A stretch of 64,000 nt of DNA from positions 434,001 through 498,000 of the forward strand of contig CAJQUW010007073.1 in the NCBI GenBank assembly GCA_907163375.1, written 5' to 3'. Position numbers and translations under genes: made by a program. The DNA comes from Prostheceraeus crozeri (taxonomy: Eukaryota; Platyhelminthes; Polycladida; Euryleptidae). The notes under the pieces were generated by a model. It did no database searches and had not been told where the DNA came from. It saw only the letters and a program-made list of their open reading frames with translations. Numbering within the stretch: position 1 is the stretch's first letter; the number at the start of each line of letters is the position of its first letter. Shown here piece by piece: positions 46,013 through 58,156 of the stretch.

Positions 46013-47349
46013 TCAGAAAGATTTCTGCCGACGGTGGGCTTCTTTTTTCTTCAGCGCTGTGGTCCAAACCTCCCTGCCAAAACTGGCCAGTCCTAGGTCG
46101 CACCTGATATTTGCCCCGTGAAGCTCCATGAAGTCCATACCTAAGATCATAGGTTGGTTCAGCTCTTCACAAACTACAAACAAGTGCGTCCAATGTGTGC
46201 CTGCCATTCGGAAGGTGAGCTCTACCATCCCCTTAATGGTGAGGGAGCTAGAATTCGCGGCCTTCAGACGAAGCTTCCGGTCGATTTCCCGTAACGGCTC
46301 AATGGCTCCGTTGGCGGCAGCGTAGCTAGAGCTTACCACACATCGATCAGCTCCAGTCTCCAGGAGGGCCCACACCGGCCCGCTCCGACAGGCTACTTCG
46401 CCTGAGTGCCCAAGGTTCTCAATTTACCATAGAAAGCCGTGACAGACTCGCTCGGCTTCTGTTTTCTACTATAGAAGTCCTCCCGGGAAACTTCAGTAGG
46501 GACGTCAGGAGAATATTCCCGTTTCAAAAACGAGACCACCCTTTCCAAGGTCCTTCTCTCCGGAGCCAACACATCTGCAACAAACCCAAGGGCTTCGCCT
46601 TCGAGTTTGTTGCACAGCTGGTCCACTCTTTCCTCGGGTGGATACGAGGCTAATACGTGCACGATCTGTTCGTACCAGCGCGTAAAATTCCCCCGATGGA
46701 ACGGGGTATAATTTTTAAGAGACAGGCGGGAATACATTTCCCCTTGTGCACTCCGGATCGTAACATGACTAAAATCCGGTTTAACTGGAATAGGATATGC
46801 CTTGAGTAATTCCAAGACAATCTCGTCCAGATCGGTAATGCCTCGCGATTGGGCACTACAAACCAAACTAAACGCCTCGTCATCTAACTTGGCGAATAGC
46901 TGGAACTTCCTTTCGTCAGGAGGGTATGTTTCTAACACGCCCTTCAGACGAAGATAGTAAAGTCCAAAATCACCACCTCTAAAGGTGGGGGAATTGTTTA
47001 GGGAAAAACGTTGATATTTCCTGGGAGTGGCCATTTGCTTCGGCCCGAAACCACTACTACTCTCAGAACTCTCAGAGTAACCCGTGGGGACCACGATCGG
47101 GGCGGATTGTCGTATCCCACTTCGACTGACACCAATGTAGCCATAGTGCCCGGTACTCACCTCTGAGGTTGTTGGGTGCAGCCCGATAGCACCGGCAGCT
47201 GTCTCCGTGAGAGGCGCTGCCCGGCGCTCTCCTTCCCCGACTCCCCAAATACCCTGGGGGGCGGTACCTACAGCCGAACTGGCTGTACTGGGCGAGCTGG
47301 CTGGCTGCCCTTTTCCGGCTCGGTGTTCCACCGAAGCCGTAAGAGACAA
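46013..47349 (-). pseudogene. Gypsy gag-like and protease parts
   Basis: The protease part holds an aspartic-protease flap region and ILGMDFM. The gag-like part shows two related FRGGDF/FHRGNF segments and a CNKLEGEALGFV capsid-like stretch. Its 5' end overlaps the LTR. Fossil part of the broken element. Confidence 0.7.
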
Positions 47350-47560
47350 ACGAGCTGCCTCGTTTGTCAGCGAATCAGTATTCGCTTCCTTTATCGAATG
47401 GTTCGCAATCTCGAAGTTTTCACTTTCACATTATCGATACACAATTATCAAGAAACTGAAAATGTCCCTTCGATCTTACCTAGATCGCGCCAGATTGCCG
47501 ATAATAAAAATTAGCCTAATTAAACAACTTTTAAGTTGGCTAATTTTTCCAGGGGTTACA
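47136..47560 (-). repeat. 5' LTR of the Gypsy element
   Basis: TGTAGCC to GGTTACA. Roughly eight to ten differences from the other LTR over about 425 bp by eye. Confidence 0.9.
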
Positions 47561-49490
47561 CTCTGAAGTTTCAAATGTCCGCATAAGTACATATAAAATG
47601 TTTTCATCTGTTCACATGCTAGCTATTTCCAGAATGACTTTAATTAAAGCTAAGATTCATGGGATGACTTTGATTTCGAATTTCTCTTCACTGCATGACT
47701 CGATTTTTCTCTACGTTTAGTATGGTGAACAGAGCTAGTGATCTGAATACTAATGATTTGAATCAATAAAATTTTCTGTTGCATTTTTTTCCATCTTATA
47801 CTTAACTTTCCTGGACTACTACGTAAGTAATTTAATCATTATCGTATTTTATCATTGCATCTTTTCAGGAGTAATGATCATCATCAACTGATGACGATTC
47901 GATTAATTTCATCTTGATGGTGTTTACCTGGCTATTACCTAAAATATTAGAACACAATACAACACAACAAAACCAAATATTTACATGAGCAACCCAAACA
48001 TCTTGTACCATAATTTGGAATTGTATAACACTATTGCTAAGTATACATATCATTTTATATGCATGTTGTCATACAAGCGCATGCTGATTTGCTTTTTATG
48101 AAGAGTCTATACTACGTTAACGAACATATAACATATGTATTTATGCGATTTTATCCTTTTACATTTTACATGAATTTTTGTTTAAATTTTCTCTTGTTTT
48201 AAGTACCTGCTAATTTCCAGTTTTCGTACTTCACGCTTCACTCGATGCTTCATTCGCGTATGGAAGTTTGTCAGTTGTGAACTGCCAGTTATACATTGTT
48301 GCATAGCAAATTACTATCTAAGGTAAATATATTTTCTTGAATTTTGGTGTTAAGTTTTTTAGGTTGAGATTATAGGCCTAAATGAATTTCCATCCGCTTG
48401 GCCCTAAATAAGTGATCACATTTGGCATTATGAAGAAAGTCGGTCTTACCTGAATTATTAGCCGTTCATAAAATATTTTTATTGACAACTACTTTGTAGT
48501 TAATGGTCTGCATTTCGTACTGCATTTAGTACTATACAGCCTATCGTATCTTTGATATAAGCCAGATACAGTAGTGTAGTGGAGGGGGTGCGCGGCAGTA
48601 CGGCGTACCCCCACTAAAATATTTTGAGTCTACCGTACCCCCACTGCGAATATGTGACCGCATACATGAGCCGTATAGGAGAAAAACGCTCCGTAATTTT
48701 CTCGTTTTACCGTTGTCCCACCACTGATTTTTCGACTACAACAGTGGCCAGATATAACTGATGTTTTTGGTAGTGGCTATTGTTCCAACTTTGTTGGATC
48801 AATAAGCGTGAATTAGTTATTGATCAAACCTACATATATTACTAAACGCACGCCATCATCAAATAGCAAATGTAAAATAATGCCAATTTCTAAAATATTA
48901 ATAAGTTCGCTTACTGTAGGAAGAAGCATTCGTTAAAATTTGCGTATCAATTGGTTGATTCTTATGTATATTTTTAGATGTGAATTTTATCACGCTCCTG
49001 ATACTATCATACGAATTCATGTTAAGGATTGTTAAATTTTGAATGGTTGTCTGGTTGGTATACTTTGGTGGAAATTTATCAGATTAATGAATAAAAATAA
49101 TAAACAAAATTTAAATGAAATTATTTTATTGTAAGTGGCTATTACCAAGCCTTCGTCTTGTCAATAAACCCCCAACTTGCTTTTACCAAGACATGGAATT
49201 TGTCGCTACATAAAGTACAACTGAAATTATTTAAATGCAATCAGGGGTTAAATCCTTGTTATCCCTGATATTCCTTTCAATTCTCAATAATACCATAGAA
49301 TAAAGTGTGCCTTTTCGGAATTTTAGAATATCTTTGTTGTAGTTTAAAAGTTTTTGTGACAGCTCTACACATTTTGTAGCTTTGATATGAGTCGACTTGA
49401 GAGGCTTGTAATTGTTAAAAAAGTATATAGGCCCTATTTAAATTCATCATTAACCACATCATTTTCTGTTATTTTTTTACTTCAATTTAC
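47561..49490. other. No gene; GC-rich fragment at 48574-48680
   Basis: AT-rich except for a GC-rich stretch starting CAGTAGTGTAGTGGAGGGGG, with GTACCCCCACT twice. This could be one end of a hAT-type MITE, but no matching end or target duplication was found. The CACTA element's left end is expected here or further left and was not located. Confidence 0.35.
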
Positions 49491-50264
49491 AGGTCATGGC
49501 TTCTTCCCTAACTATTGAAGTAGAAGAAGTCGAAGCAGATTCTGTCGATTCAGTTAGTTCCTTAGAAGACTTAATGAGTCTGAAACGTAAGAAGAGGCAG
49601 GATTCGCTTCGTAGGTTCAATAAGAAAAGGCGGTTGATGCGTGTGGTTAAAAGAAATGAGAGAGGAAGTGAGACTGAATATGATGCGAGCGCTTCTAGCC
49701 ATGATGAAAATGAGACCATCGCCTTTGCAGATGAAAAGGTGTATTCATCGTCGTCATCATCTGAATCAGTTGATGAAATTTATGAGGAACAGGATAATAG
49801 TGGTACACTGTGGGATGATTTGCGTAAAACAGCTCTTCCAACCAATTTGACTGATAGACAAGTAAATATGATCTTGCAAGACTTAAGACGCCATAACATT
49901 GGACCCTTGCCAATTGATGCTCGTACTTTAAAAAAGTCAACTATTGAATTCAGAGACGAAATTAAAACTAAATCAGGAATGGAATATTACTATTTTGGTC
50001 TCAAAAAACAAATTATGACTTTTCTCATAAGACTTCCTTCATCTTCAATAGCATCATTGACTGAACTAAAAATTTTCGATAATGTTGATGGCATGCCTCT
50101 CTTCAAAAGTTCTAATGTTGTGGTATGGCCTTTGTTAGCGAAATTAGGAAATGTAACTCCCGAGTTCGTCTTTCCAGTGCTCATAACTGTAGGGAAAAGC
50201 AAGCCTGAAAATCTTCAGTTTTTGGATGAATATGCTCAGGAAATTAACATGTTGGAAGAAGATG

Positions 50265-53030
50265 TTATAATATATTATGACATATATATAATGTTATAAT
50301 ATATATATTACATGTAATATAATATATTATAATACATTCCTTCCATTATCTTCGCGAATGTGAGATCTATTTTTAACAAAATGGAAGAAATTTCTATTTT
50401 ACTGAATCAAAACAATGTTGATATTGCTATTTTTTTGGAAACTTGGCTAAAAGAAGAAGTCCCTGATAACTCTGTTATGATTGCTGGTTATGATATATTT
50501 CGCAATGGTCGAAATTATAGGCCGGGAGGCGGTATCATCTGTTATAGCAAAATGAATTCCACTCCAACTGTTATTGATGGCTTGTTAGTTCCATCCTTGA
50601 ATACCTGTAATTCGGAATTTTAATCTTTATATTTCGAAGAAAGTGGATTACTCATTATTGGGATATATCATCCTTTTTGGAATTGCCCTCGTGAGAACGA
50701 ATCAGCAATTGAGTGCATTACAGATACAATCGACTATGTCATGATAAATCGGCCTGTCGACGTTATACCACGCATCATATTAATGGGCGATTTCAATGAT
50801 TTACATATGTATTACAATCACATTTCGAATGTAATTCAATTGAAACCGAGAGTTGATTTTGCAACTCGGTGATCCCAAACTTTGGATCAAGTGTTTTCAA
50901 ACTGTAACTGCTACGAACCGCCTGTTTCCTTACCTCCGGTAGGACGATCAGATCATAGTACTATACTGTTGCGACCAGTCCTCCAAATTTCTCAATCTTA
51001 CACCAAAGTGAAAGTAAGGAAATTTACCAGTAAACGTAAAATCGATTTTTTCCAAGTCATTGATTCTACTGATTGGTTGAGTGCAATAAGCAACATCGAA
51101 GATTTAAGCAATGCGTTTGAATTTTTCATGAATTCTCTTTTTGCCGTATTTGATCATTTTTCCCCGAAAAAGTGGTTCGTGTCCGCAACGTCGAGGAACC
51201 TTGGATGCAATTATCTTTAAAGATCTTGATAAATGAAAGAGACCGCGCTTATTCCAACAAACAGCTTGGCAAGTATGAGAGATTGCGTGAACAAGTGATA
51301 CGCCAAACCAAAAATCTTCAGTCTGACTACTTTAAGAAAGCGGTGAAAAATGGTGATTCTCAGGAGCTATGGAAAGCTATAAAGAATGTTGGCAGAGTAA
51401 ATCAGAACAAAGACAATTGTTCTACCTTTGTATGTGAAGATTTCAATCAATATTTCAAATCGAATTTTTATGATGAAATCTATAATGGATGTAAAAACTT
51501 TCCTGATGATTTACCCCATATAAACTTAGAAGTAACGATGGATGAAGTCGAATATCAACTTCGACATTTGAAAAGGAAATCTACGGGGTCAGACAATCTT
51601 CCCTACTGGATATTTCGTAATTGTTCCTCATCTCTTGCTTCAGCGGTTGTACTTCTACTTAATCGAAGTCTAGAAAACTCTTTCGTACCGGATTGTTTAA
51701 AGCGTGCTCATGTTACACCGATCCCCAAGTGCAGTCATCCTTGTGAACTAGCTGATTATCGGCCAATCTCAAAGTTGCCAATCTTGTCCAAAATACTTGA
51801 ACGATTGGTCTGTCGAAAGTGGTTACTAACTTACGTGAAAGACAAAGTTTCTCCAAACCAATATGCGTACTTACCTGGGTTTGGGAAAGGAACCAGCAAT
51901 GCCTTAACTGTGACTCATCTACATGTCCTGAGACATCTTGACCAACAATCAGGTGGTGTTCGTATGGCAACTTTAGATCTATCCAAAGCCTTCGACAAAC
52001 TAAAACATCCTTCTATTGTCAATTCCTGCATAGACCTTCGAATTCCAGTTGAACTGATTCGCTGGATTCAAAGTTACTTATCGCGTCGACAGCAAAGAGT
52101 TATTATTAGAGGTGCTGAATCATCTTGGGCTCATGCAACAAGTCGGGTCGCCCAAGGGAGTGTCATTGGCCCTGTTCTATTTTGTCTGGTCATGAATTCA
52201 TTGTCTACAGTGTGTTCCAATTCAATACTTCAGAAATATGCGGATGATTTAACATTTCTGCATTTCATCAGAGATATGTCGGATGACTCTTTGCAGCTCG
52301 AAATGAGCAATGTGATGCAATGGTCAAATAAACACGGTTTATGTCTAAATTTTTCTAAATGCAGTGTCATGAACATTATAACTAAAAAGTCTTTGGTTGT
52401 TGAACCAGTTCGCATTAGTGATAATATTTATTTAGAGAATGTTAATTGTATGAACATTTTGGGCTGTATATTCACTTCAGACATGAAATGGAATTTGCAT
52501 GTAGACCATCTTGTTAAGAAGGCCTCTAAACGGATTTATCTTATTCTGCATTTAAAAGAGCTAATTGTCCGACTGATATATTATTTATGGCGTATATGAG
52601 TTTTATTCGTCCAATTTTACTTTACGCATATCCTACTTTTTGTAACGCAACGGACTATTTGCGAGAGCGTCTTCTCCGGGTTGAAAAACGAATCTTTCGC
52701 ATCATTGGTGATGTATATAGTGAATCCCTATTTACCTTTGGTGATCGTCTTTGTAAAAATTTACTTCGAGAAGTGACTTTGCATGCAACGCATCCTCTTC
52801 GTCAATTTTTTCTTGATCGTCAACGTGTGTCTAGACAACAATACAGTTTAAAACGGCCTAAGACTAAGACGAAGCGTTTTGCTAATTCGTTTATCAAGTA
52901 CTGTCCGTAGTTCTCATTTTTTGCATCATTTTATCTCTCTTTAAATTTTATACATATTTGACTTTTGTATTATTGTAATGCGCTCACCGCACTTGTGAAG
53001 CAAATAAAGATAATTTGATTTGATTTGATT
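50265..53030 (+). mobile_element. CR1-group LINE inserted in the CACTA transposase
   Basis: 2,766 bp between two GATG copies (50261-50264 and 53031-53034). The 3' end has AATAAAG and a (TTTGA)n tail, and no poly(A). The 5' side opens with about 68 bp of AT-rich sequence, then the endonuclease domain, so ORF1 is missing (5' truncation). GATG as target duplication is short but restores the host frame exactly. Confidence 0.85.
50333..52910 (+). pseudogene. LINE ORF2: endonuclease and reverse transcriptase
   Basis: APE-type endonuclease pieces: NVRSIFNKMEEI, FLETWL and RPGGGIICYSK at 50350-50570, LMGDFNDL near 50785-50810, GRSDHSTI near 50943-50965. Reverse transcriptase (51172-52599): DYRPISKLPILSKILERLV, ATLDLSKAFDKLKHP, VAQGSVIGPVLF and KYADDLTFL (the YADD catalytic pair), then NILGCIF and the thumb. 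A C-terminal piece follows in another frame (52587-52910) with LLRVEKRIFRIIG. The protein would nick the target and copy its RNA there. At least three frame changes or stops interrupt it. The clade, CR1/L2-like, is judged from the C-terminal motif and tail. Confidence 0.85.
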
Positions 53031-54342
53031 GATGGTTTGTTTTATAATGGGAAAAATTATCTGGTTACAATTTCTGCTCATATTTGCGATACACCGGCAA
53101 GATCTATGATTAAAGGTACCATGCCTTTCCAATCTTATTTTGGCTGTGACTTTTGTGAAATCAAGGGCTCTTTTGATGGCAAACGTATGTTAAGGTCATT
53201 TACTTCCAATATAGTTGAACGTACTGATGAAGGATTTCGTTGTAGACGACAGTCTAGTCATGACAAACACGAATCACCCTTTGAATTGACGAGGTGTGAT
53301 ATGATAATGAATTTCCCAATCGACTTTATGCATCAGGGTGGTGGTGTAATGCTGAAGATTATGAAAAATTGTGTTCTAAAAACAGATGATGGTTTCAGGC
53401 GATGCCGTATGTCATCGTCCAATATCAAAATATTGAATAACAGATTACAAGCTTTGCGTGTTTGCATCCCAAATTGCTTCGCAAGGCGGCCTCGATCAAC
53501 TAAAGAATTGTTGAGATATAAAGCTACCGAACTTCGTCAAATCCTGCTCTATACTGGAATAGTGGTTTTTCGCGGATTGATGGCATCTGATGAGCACTAT
53601 ACGCATATCTGCAGTTTAAGTTTGGCTTGTTCGTTACTTGTTGATCCGTCAACAGCAATAACGGAAAATGATACTGCAAATCAATTGCTTAGATCCTTTT
53701 GTGAACAAGCATCAACTTCTGTATGGAACATCGTTTATGGTTTACAATGTTCACGTATTACAACATCTGGCTAACATCGCCCGATTTTACGGCAATTTGG
53801 ATACAGTATCCGCGCACTGTTTTGAAAATTACCTCGGTGAACTTAAACGCGCAGTGCGCTCTCCACGTGCTCCTCTAGTATCTATTGTTAGGCACGTGTT
53901 CCAGAAGCAGCATATGAAAGAAAATGAAATCCTCATGCCACCTACAAGAAGTATTTTTACAAATTATCCGAACAACTGCTACGTGGATATCAAACGTCAT
54001 GCTTGCTATGAGGTTATACAGAAAGAAGCGGATGATAATTACTTCGTTAAGGAATATCTCGGAAATTCTTTCATTCTGAAACCAATGACATCTAAAAAAA
54101 TTGGCTGTTACAAAGTTAGAAATGACAAATTTAAGTATGCATCTTTTTCTGAATCATATCTGCTGTCTGTGCGACGTGCAATGAAAATTGATTTAAGAAA
54201 AATGGAAGGAATGACTGACACTAAATCATCAGTTTTCATGGCTTTCTCTCCTCATCTACTTCAGTATGGACCAGAAACGGAGAAAAATTGCGGTGAAACC
54301 GATCTGGGAAACATCGAAAAATTGAGCCGCAACTTCAAATGA

Positions 54343-55291
54343 GGTAAGTTTTATAAAGATACGTACTTATCAATAAAGTACATATGCTGCAGTGGTTTAT
54401 AGGTTTATATCTAAAGCCGGCCAAAGATTGAACTTTTCAAAACGTGTTTAGAATATATACTGTTTTCGTGAGACAGATCGCACAGGAATTATTACTAAAT
54501 CAGTGTTTTGGATTTTTCTCGAATATGCTAATAAGTCATAAATTGAAAAAACGAATCCTACTGCTATTCATGCGAGTGTCATACTAGATGTTAAGCATTC
54601 CGGTTTATTGAATCACAGTCTCATGAATACAGCAACTAATACGCCAACCGTAGCTGATTGCCATGGCAATCGATTTTTAAACCCGAACATTCTTGATATG
54701 CTATAGTCAACTATGCAAATTGCATACCTTACGATAACATAACATCATTCAGGCGGAAGTGGAATGACAGAAAATCGAAATTGATTGAGTTTGCCAATTT
54801 AAATAGACAATACAGGCAGAGAGCACTTTTCTACTGAACTTCAATAGAAAAAATTCGACTACTCATGTGCCGTATGTAATTTTCAACAAAATTGATCGCA
54901 CTGTAATTAGTTATATTCATATAAATATAAAAGATGGTGATAATCTCATTATTTTCAGAGTAATTTCGTTGTGTTTTCTTTTCGATTGGAGAAACCAAAT
55001 AGTAGACTGACAGTTCCGGACTCATGGAATGTTAAACCAAACGAAAATGAATGTTAAGTAAGATGCTAAGTAAGCAAAACTTACTACTTAATATTTTCAA
55101 TTTATTACAATTATCATGAAATAGATCCCGATCTGAATACATGCAACCCAAAAGGATTACACATGTAAAACGCTTTCATCTTCATTAATTTCATATGCTT
55201 ATAGCTGTATGTGATCGTTACTCATTATTAGGTCTCATTTGTGAAATTATTATTACATATTAGATACCTTGATTTCCCCTTTTCTGTACAG
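54343..55291. other. Intron or spacer between the two CACTA genes
   Basis: Begins with a strong donor (GTAAGT at 54343) and ends with an acceptor (TTCTGTACAG, 55282-55291). No coding content. Confidence 0.45.
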
Positions 55292-55439
55292 GCGAGTCTG
55301 TCATCTTATTCGGCAACATTCCGAGCCGAATAAGATCGGTTTGGTGAAGCTTCCAGGACGCGTAAAGGGATTCTTCAGCTCATATCCCGAAGCAGAAAAG
55401 TATATAGACCGAAATGGGACATCAGTTACTAAGTTATGA
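55292..55439 (+). other. Possible small exon, uncertain
   Basis: After the acceptor a 48-codon frame runs to TGA. It includes KIGLVKLPGRVKGFFSSYPE. It is coding-like in composition, but no donor precedes the stop and I recognise no family. Confidence 0.35.
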
Positions 55440-55546
55440 AAAATTTTGGTCAATCGCTTGACACCATGAGTTTGTTTGAGTATATGTTTGTCGTCTGCTG
55501 ATGTATTATTGCTAATTTGGCATATAAATTTGAATTTATATTTCAG

Positions 55547-57129
55547 TTGCGACACTTCCTACAATGAGAACTGCTCCTAACCCCATCGTTTCGGAAGGAA
55601 TTGAAAGGAAAAAACAATCGACAAATGAGCCAATGACTGCAGACATCAAAAGAACGTTTGGAATGATAATGGTAAGTTTATTTATAGGACTACTTGTTGT
55701 AATCGTTTATGGATTTGGTCTTTTCAGTCTAGAACGCATTTATTCTAGATCATTCACAAAATCGTAGGTACAGTTGACCATGTATAATAACGTTTTCCTT
55801 TATTTCCTTTTTCTCAAAAGTTTCCTTTATTTTCTACTACTTTTCTATTGGTGTAGTGCTAACCATGTTTGATGTTTGTTGAATGTGTGGATTAGGAGAA
55901 GATTTTAAAGAAGATATTGGCATATTTTTACATTTAACGCAATGCTTCAGATTTGAATTCTATGTTTCAGCATGAGTTGAATGACCTCAAAGCCTCACTT
56001 CATGCAATGGATGGCAAGTTGAACAAATTGGCAGTGCAGCAAAATGGAAAAAAATGTCCTAAGCGAATGGCGGGTCTTGAAGCTTTGGAAGTTCTGAAGA
56101 AGTTCGGATTACCACTTATGGAGAGAGAACAGGTAAATCTCACTTAATGCAAAGTAGCTATTAGCAGTGCCATCAGCAGGTGATGGTTGGAATTCATAAT
56201 CGAGTAATAAGTAAGTCGGCTGCAGGTCTCATTCGAATATGTAGTGCCGACCGTTGTTAAGCAAACAAAGCTTATAATAGAAAAGAATAATTGTTGAATG
56301 AATTGCTGACAAGTTCACTTAAATTGTCAATAAATTGTGCATGTAAACTGTTAATAGAACCATTATGACCTGAAAGTCTGAAAATCAAGTGTAAATCACA
56401 CTACAGTTGTGTTGTTAAAGTTTCAAACTATTGATTGTTAATTATCATTTATGTCTATGTTTTCACAAAAAATCCTTATCACGGTGACAAATGTTTTTCA
56501 ATTTTACAATCGCAGTTTCATTGTATTTTGTAGTTTTGTTTAGCGTTATTAGGTGAATAACGACTCCAGTTCAAATAAATTTCCGGATGAAAATAGTTGA
56601 ATACTCGAGGATAGATATGCATGCATGTAGATATATTAGTCTGAGTTAGAATTATGTCAGAATTCTGTATTTGGTTTCTTCTTCATGAGTTAAGCATTCT
56701 ACATGAAAGTTTATTTAGTTTCCAGATTTGGAAAGCTCAATGAATTGTCACGAAAATCATTCCGAATTGAAACTGGCGATTGCAGCTCTCACACCGAAGA
56801 CGACACAAACTCTCATCTCCGCGCGTGCCATCGTGCGCATCATAGCGCCAGATAAACTTATTCAAGTATTTCGACTGGACAAGTTGCGAAAAGTCAATGT
56901 GGACAAAATCCCATTCCCATCAAAATATCCAAAACTATTCGACGTAATCACCAGTGTGGTAGTGCATAAGACTGGAGGAGGTATCGAGGCTTCGATGGCA
57001 GCAATAGGTCGTCATTTCACTAAGTGTGCAGATCGTAAGTCATCGAAAGAGTATCTGAACATTTCCGATTCTAGTGTACAGTGTAAGCTTGTTTCAGGGT
57101 TCAGGAGAATCATAGTCGGATTCTCATGA
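55547..57129 (+). CDS. CACTA second gene, three phase-0 exons, weakly DUF4806-like
   Basis: Exons 55547-55671, 55971-56132 and 56719-57129 each carry clear sites: TTTCAG|TT, ATG|GTAAGT, TTTCAG|CAT, CAG|GTAAAT and TTTAG|TTTCC. Counting from ATG 55564, the two junctions fall between codons and the product is 226 aa. Residues 1-36 are polar. Exon 2 holds a short coiled-coil-like helix (LNDLKASLHAMDGKLNKLAV), then EALEVLKKFGLPLMEREQ. Exon 3 holds FPDLESSM, ARAIVRIIAP, FPSKYPKLFDVI and a KSSKEYLNISDSS tail. The order and spacing recall DUF4806, a domain often encoded beside this transposase type. Individual motif matches are weak. The role is unknown. By analogy with CACTA second genes it may bind subterminal repeats. 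The exon before ATG has two extra in-frame bases, so an upstream exon may exist. Confidence 0.5.
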
Positions 57130-57779
57130 CACCGAAGAACTCTAGTCAGATGCATCGGGATTTGCATATTTCTGTCCTTCACGCACTTAAACTCGTACAC
57201 TTTCTTATGATCGACTACCTTGTATGTACATACCTTCCGCTGAGTTGAATTTCGCAGAATTGCACCATCCACTCGATATTAGTATTTTCGTCCACAAAAT
57301 ATACTACCTTTAGTTACTTAATCATTCTTCTAAATCATTCGAAAACTTCATCCTAAATAGTAAATCATATAAGTCGATTGATCTACTTTAGATCCCATAA
57401 TTTATTCTTGCCTGCATCGGTCACCTCATGACACGAAAATGAAATGTTCATTGATTTGTGGTGCATTTTTCAAGGGAAATTCTAACTCGTTGGTAATTTT
57501 TACTAATTGTAATTGGAGATGATCCTACAAACTACTTTTTGTATGCTATCTGGAAATCTATCAAGGTTTTTTGCCTCTTGTATCATTTTGTGGAGTTTGA
57601 CATGTTATTTGAAAAATTAAGTTGTCAACACAATTTCCTTCTTACTTAACGATATATTTTGGTCTGTAGGAAATTAAGTCTAATGTTACATAGGTTACAA
57701 TGAAGTTAGTATTTCTGAATTTCTCAGGTAGCCTTTGTGGTTGCTTAGAGTGCGTTAGATATCCGTATATTATTTTTAA
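57130..57779. other. 3' flank of the CACTA second gene
   Basis: AT-rich, no coding gene supported. It probably contains the gene's 3' untranslated region. Confidence 0.4.
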
Positions 57780-58156
57780 ACAGAATAGTTAGTCCTATGG
57801 ATGACCGCTTGTCTTCCATAAATAATCCTCTAAATGTCCTTTATGGGTCCTTACACAGTCCGTTGTTAGTTACTTTCATGTCCTTGTAATGACCGCATGG
57901 TCGACAAACTGTCCGTAATGAATCCTTAAATGAACCGGAAAACATCAAGCGAGGTCAATAGCATGTCCGCTAGGTTTACTTGAATGTCCGTGGGGAATCA
58001 TATCATTGTCCGCTGTTGTGACCATAAGAGGTCCTTGAATGTCCGTGGCGGACAAATTTTGTCGCCAAAACTGGGTATAAAATGGACAACTGATGGATAT
58101 GTCCTGCGGGTGTCCGGTCTACCTCCAATGGTTATCCGTCTCCTTGTTGGGAAGTG
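57780..58156. repeat. CACTA right subterminal repeats and terminus
   Basis: At least eight copies of GTCCG and several of GTCCTT occur in 370 bp, many as (A/C)ATGTCCGYKRG. They appear mostly in one direction. The last bases GTTGGGAAGTG give the outward CACTTCCCAAC terminus. Such arrays are binding sites for the element's own proteins in known CACTA transposons. Confidence 0.55.

Larger units (their letters stand above)
43910..47560 (-). mobile_element. Ty3/Gypsy LTR retrotransposon, broken
   Basis: A 3.65-kb fossil element bounded by two LTRs, with a 4-bp target duplication CTCT on both sides. Parts recognised on the minus strand: gag-like region about 46393-47120, aspartic-protease-like region about 46013-46375, reverse transcriptase and RNase H about 45047-45964, and an additional frame about 44434-44949. 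A tRNA-Leu-like primer-binding site appears to follow the 5' LTR near 47118-47135. It is shorter than whole members of the family and looks broken, with several breaks. LTRs about 98% alike by eye indicate a young insertion. Confidence 0.85.
49496..54342 (+). pseudogene. CACTA-like transposase, split by a LINE, one frameshift
   Basis: The N-terminal part (49496-50264) has an acidic Ser/Glu-rich stretch, then LTDRQVNMILQDLRRHNIGPLP, MEYYYFGL and DNVDGMPLFKSSNVVVWPLL. The C-terminal part (53035-54342) has YLVTISAHICDTPARSMIKG, a zinc-binding-like YFGCDFCEIKG, DFMHQGGG, FARRPRSTKELLRYKATELR with QILLYTG, VYNVHVLQHLANIARFYGNL, and FENYLGELKRAVRSP. This block order is that of Tnp2-like transposases common in invertebrate genomes. 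Removing 50265-53034 joins ...EED to GLFYNG in frame. A frameshift near 53710-53720 separates STS from LYGTSF. The start ATG follows a TTTACAG acceptor, so a 5' exon may exist. TGA at 54340 is followed at once by G|GTAAGT, a strong donor. About 690 codons without the LINE. Confidence 0.7.
49491..58156 (+). mobile_element. CACTA/EnSpm-like transposon (left end not located)
   Basis: Two genes in the same direction, a Tnp2-like transposase and a spliced second gene, followed by a subterminal region of TGTCC(G/T) repeats. It closes in GTTGGGAAGTG, whose complement begins CACTTCCCAACAAGG, as CACTA ends do. CACTA elements typically carry two genes and many short subterminal repeats. A LINE has inserted in the transposase. 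The superfamily rests on transposase resemblance plus the terminus, and no target duplication could be checked. Confidence 0.6.

Noticed and set aside
39613-58156. One 18.5-kb CACTA element spanning both GTCC clusters
   Set aside because: The two outer ends are not inverted copies of each other, so the pairing is unsupported.
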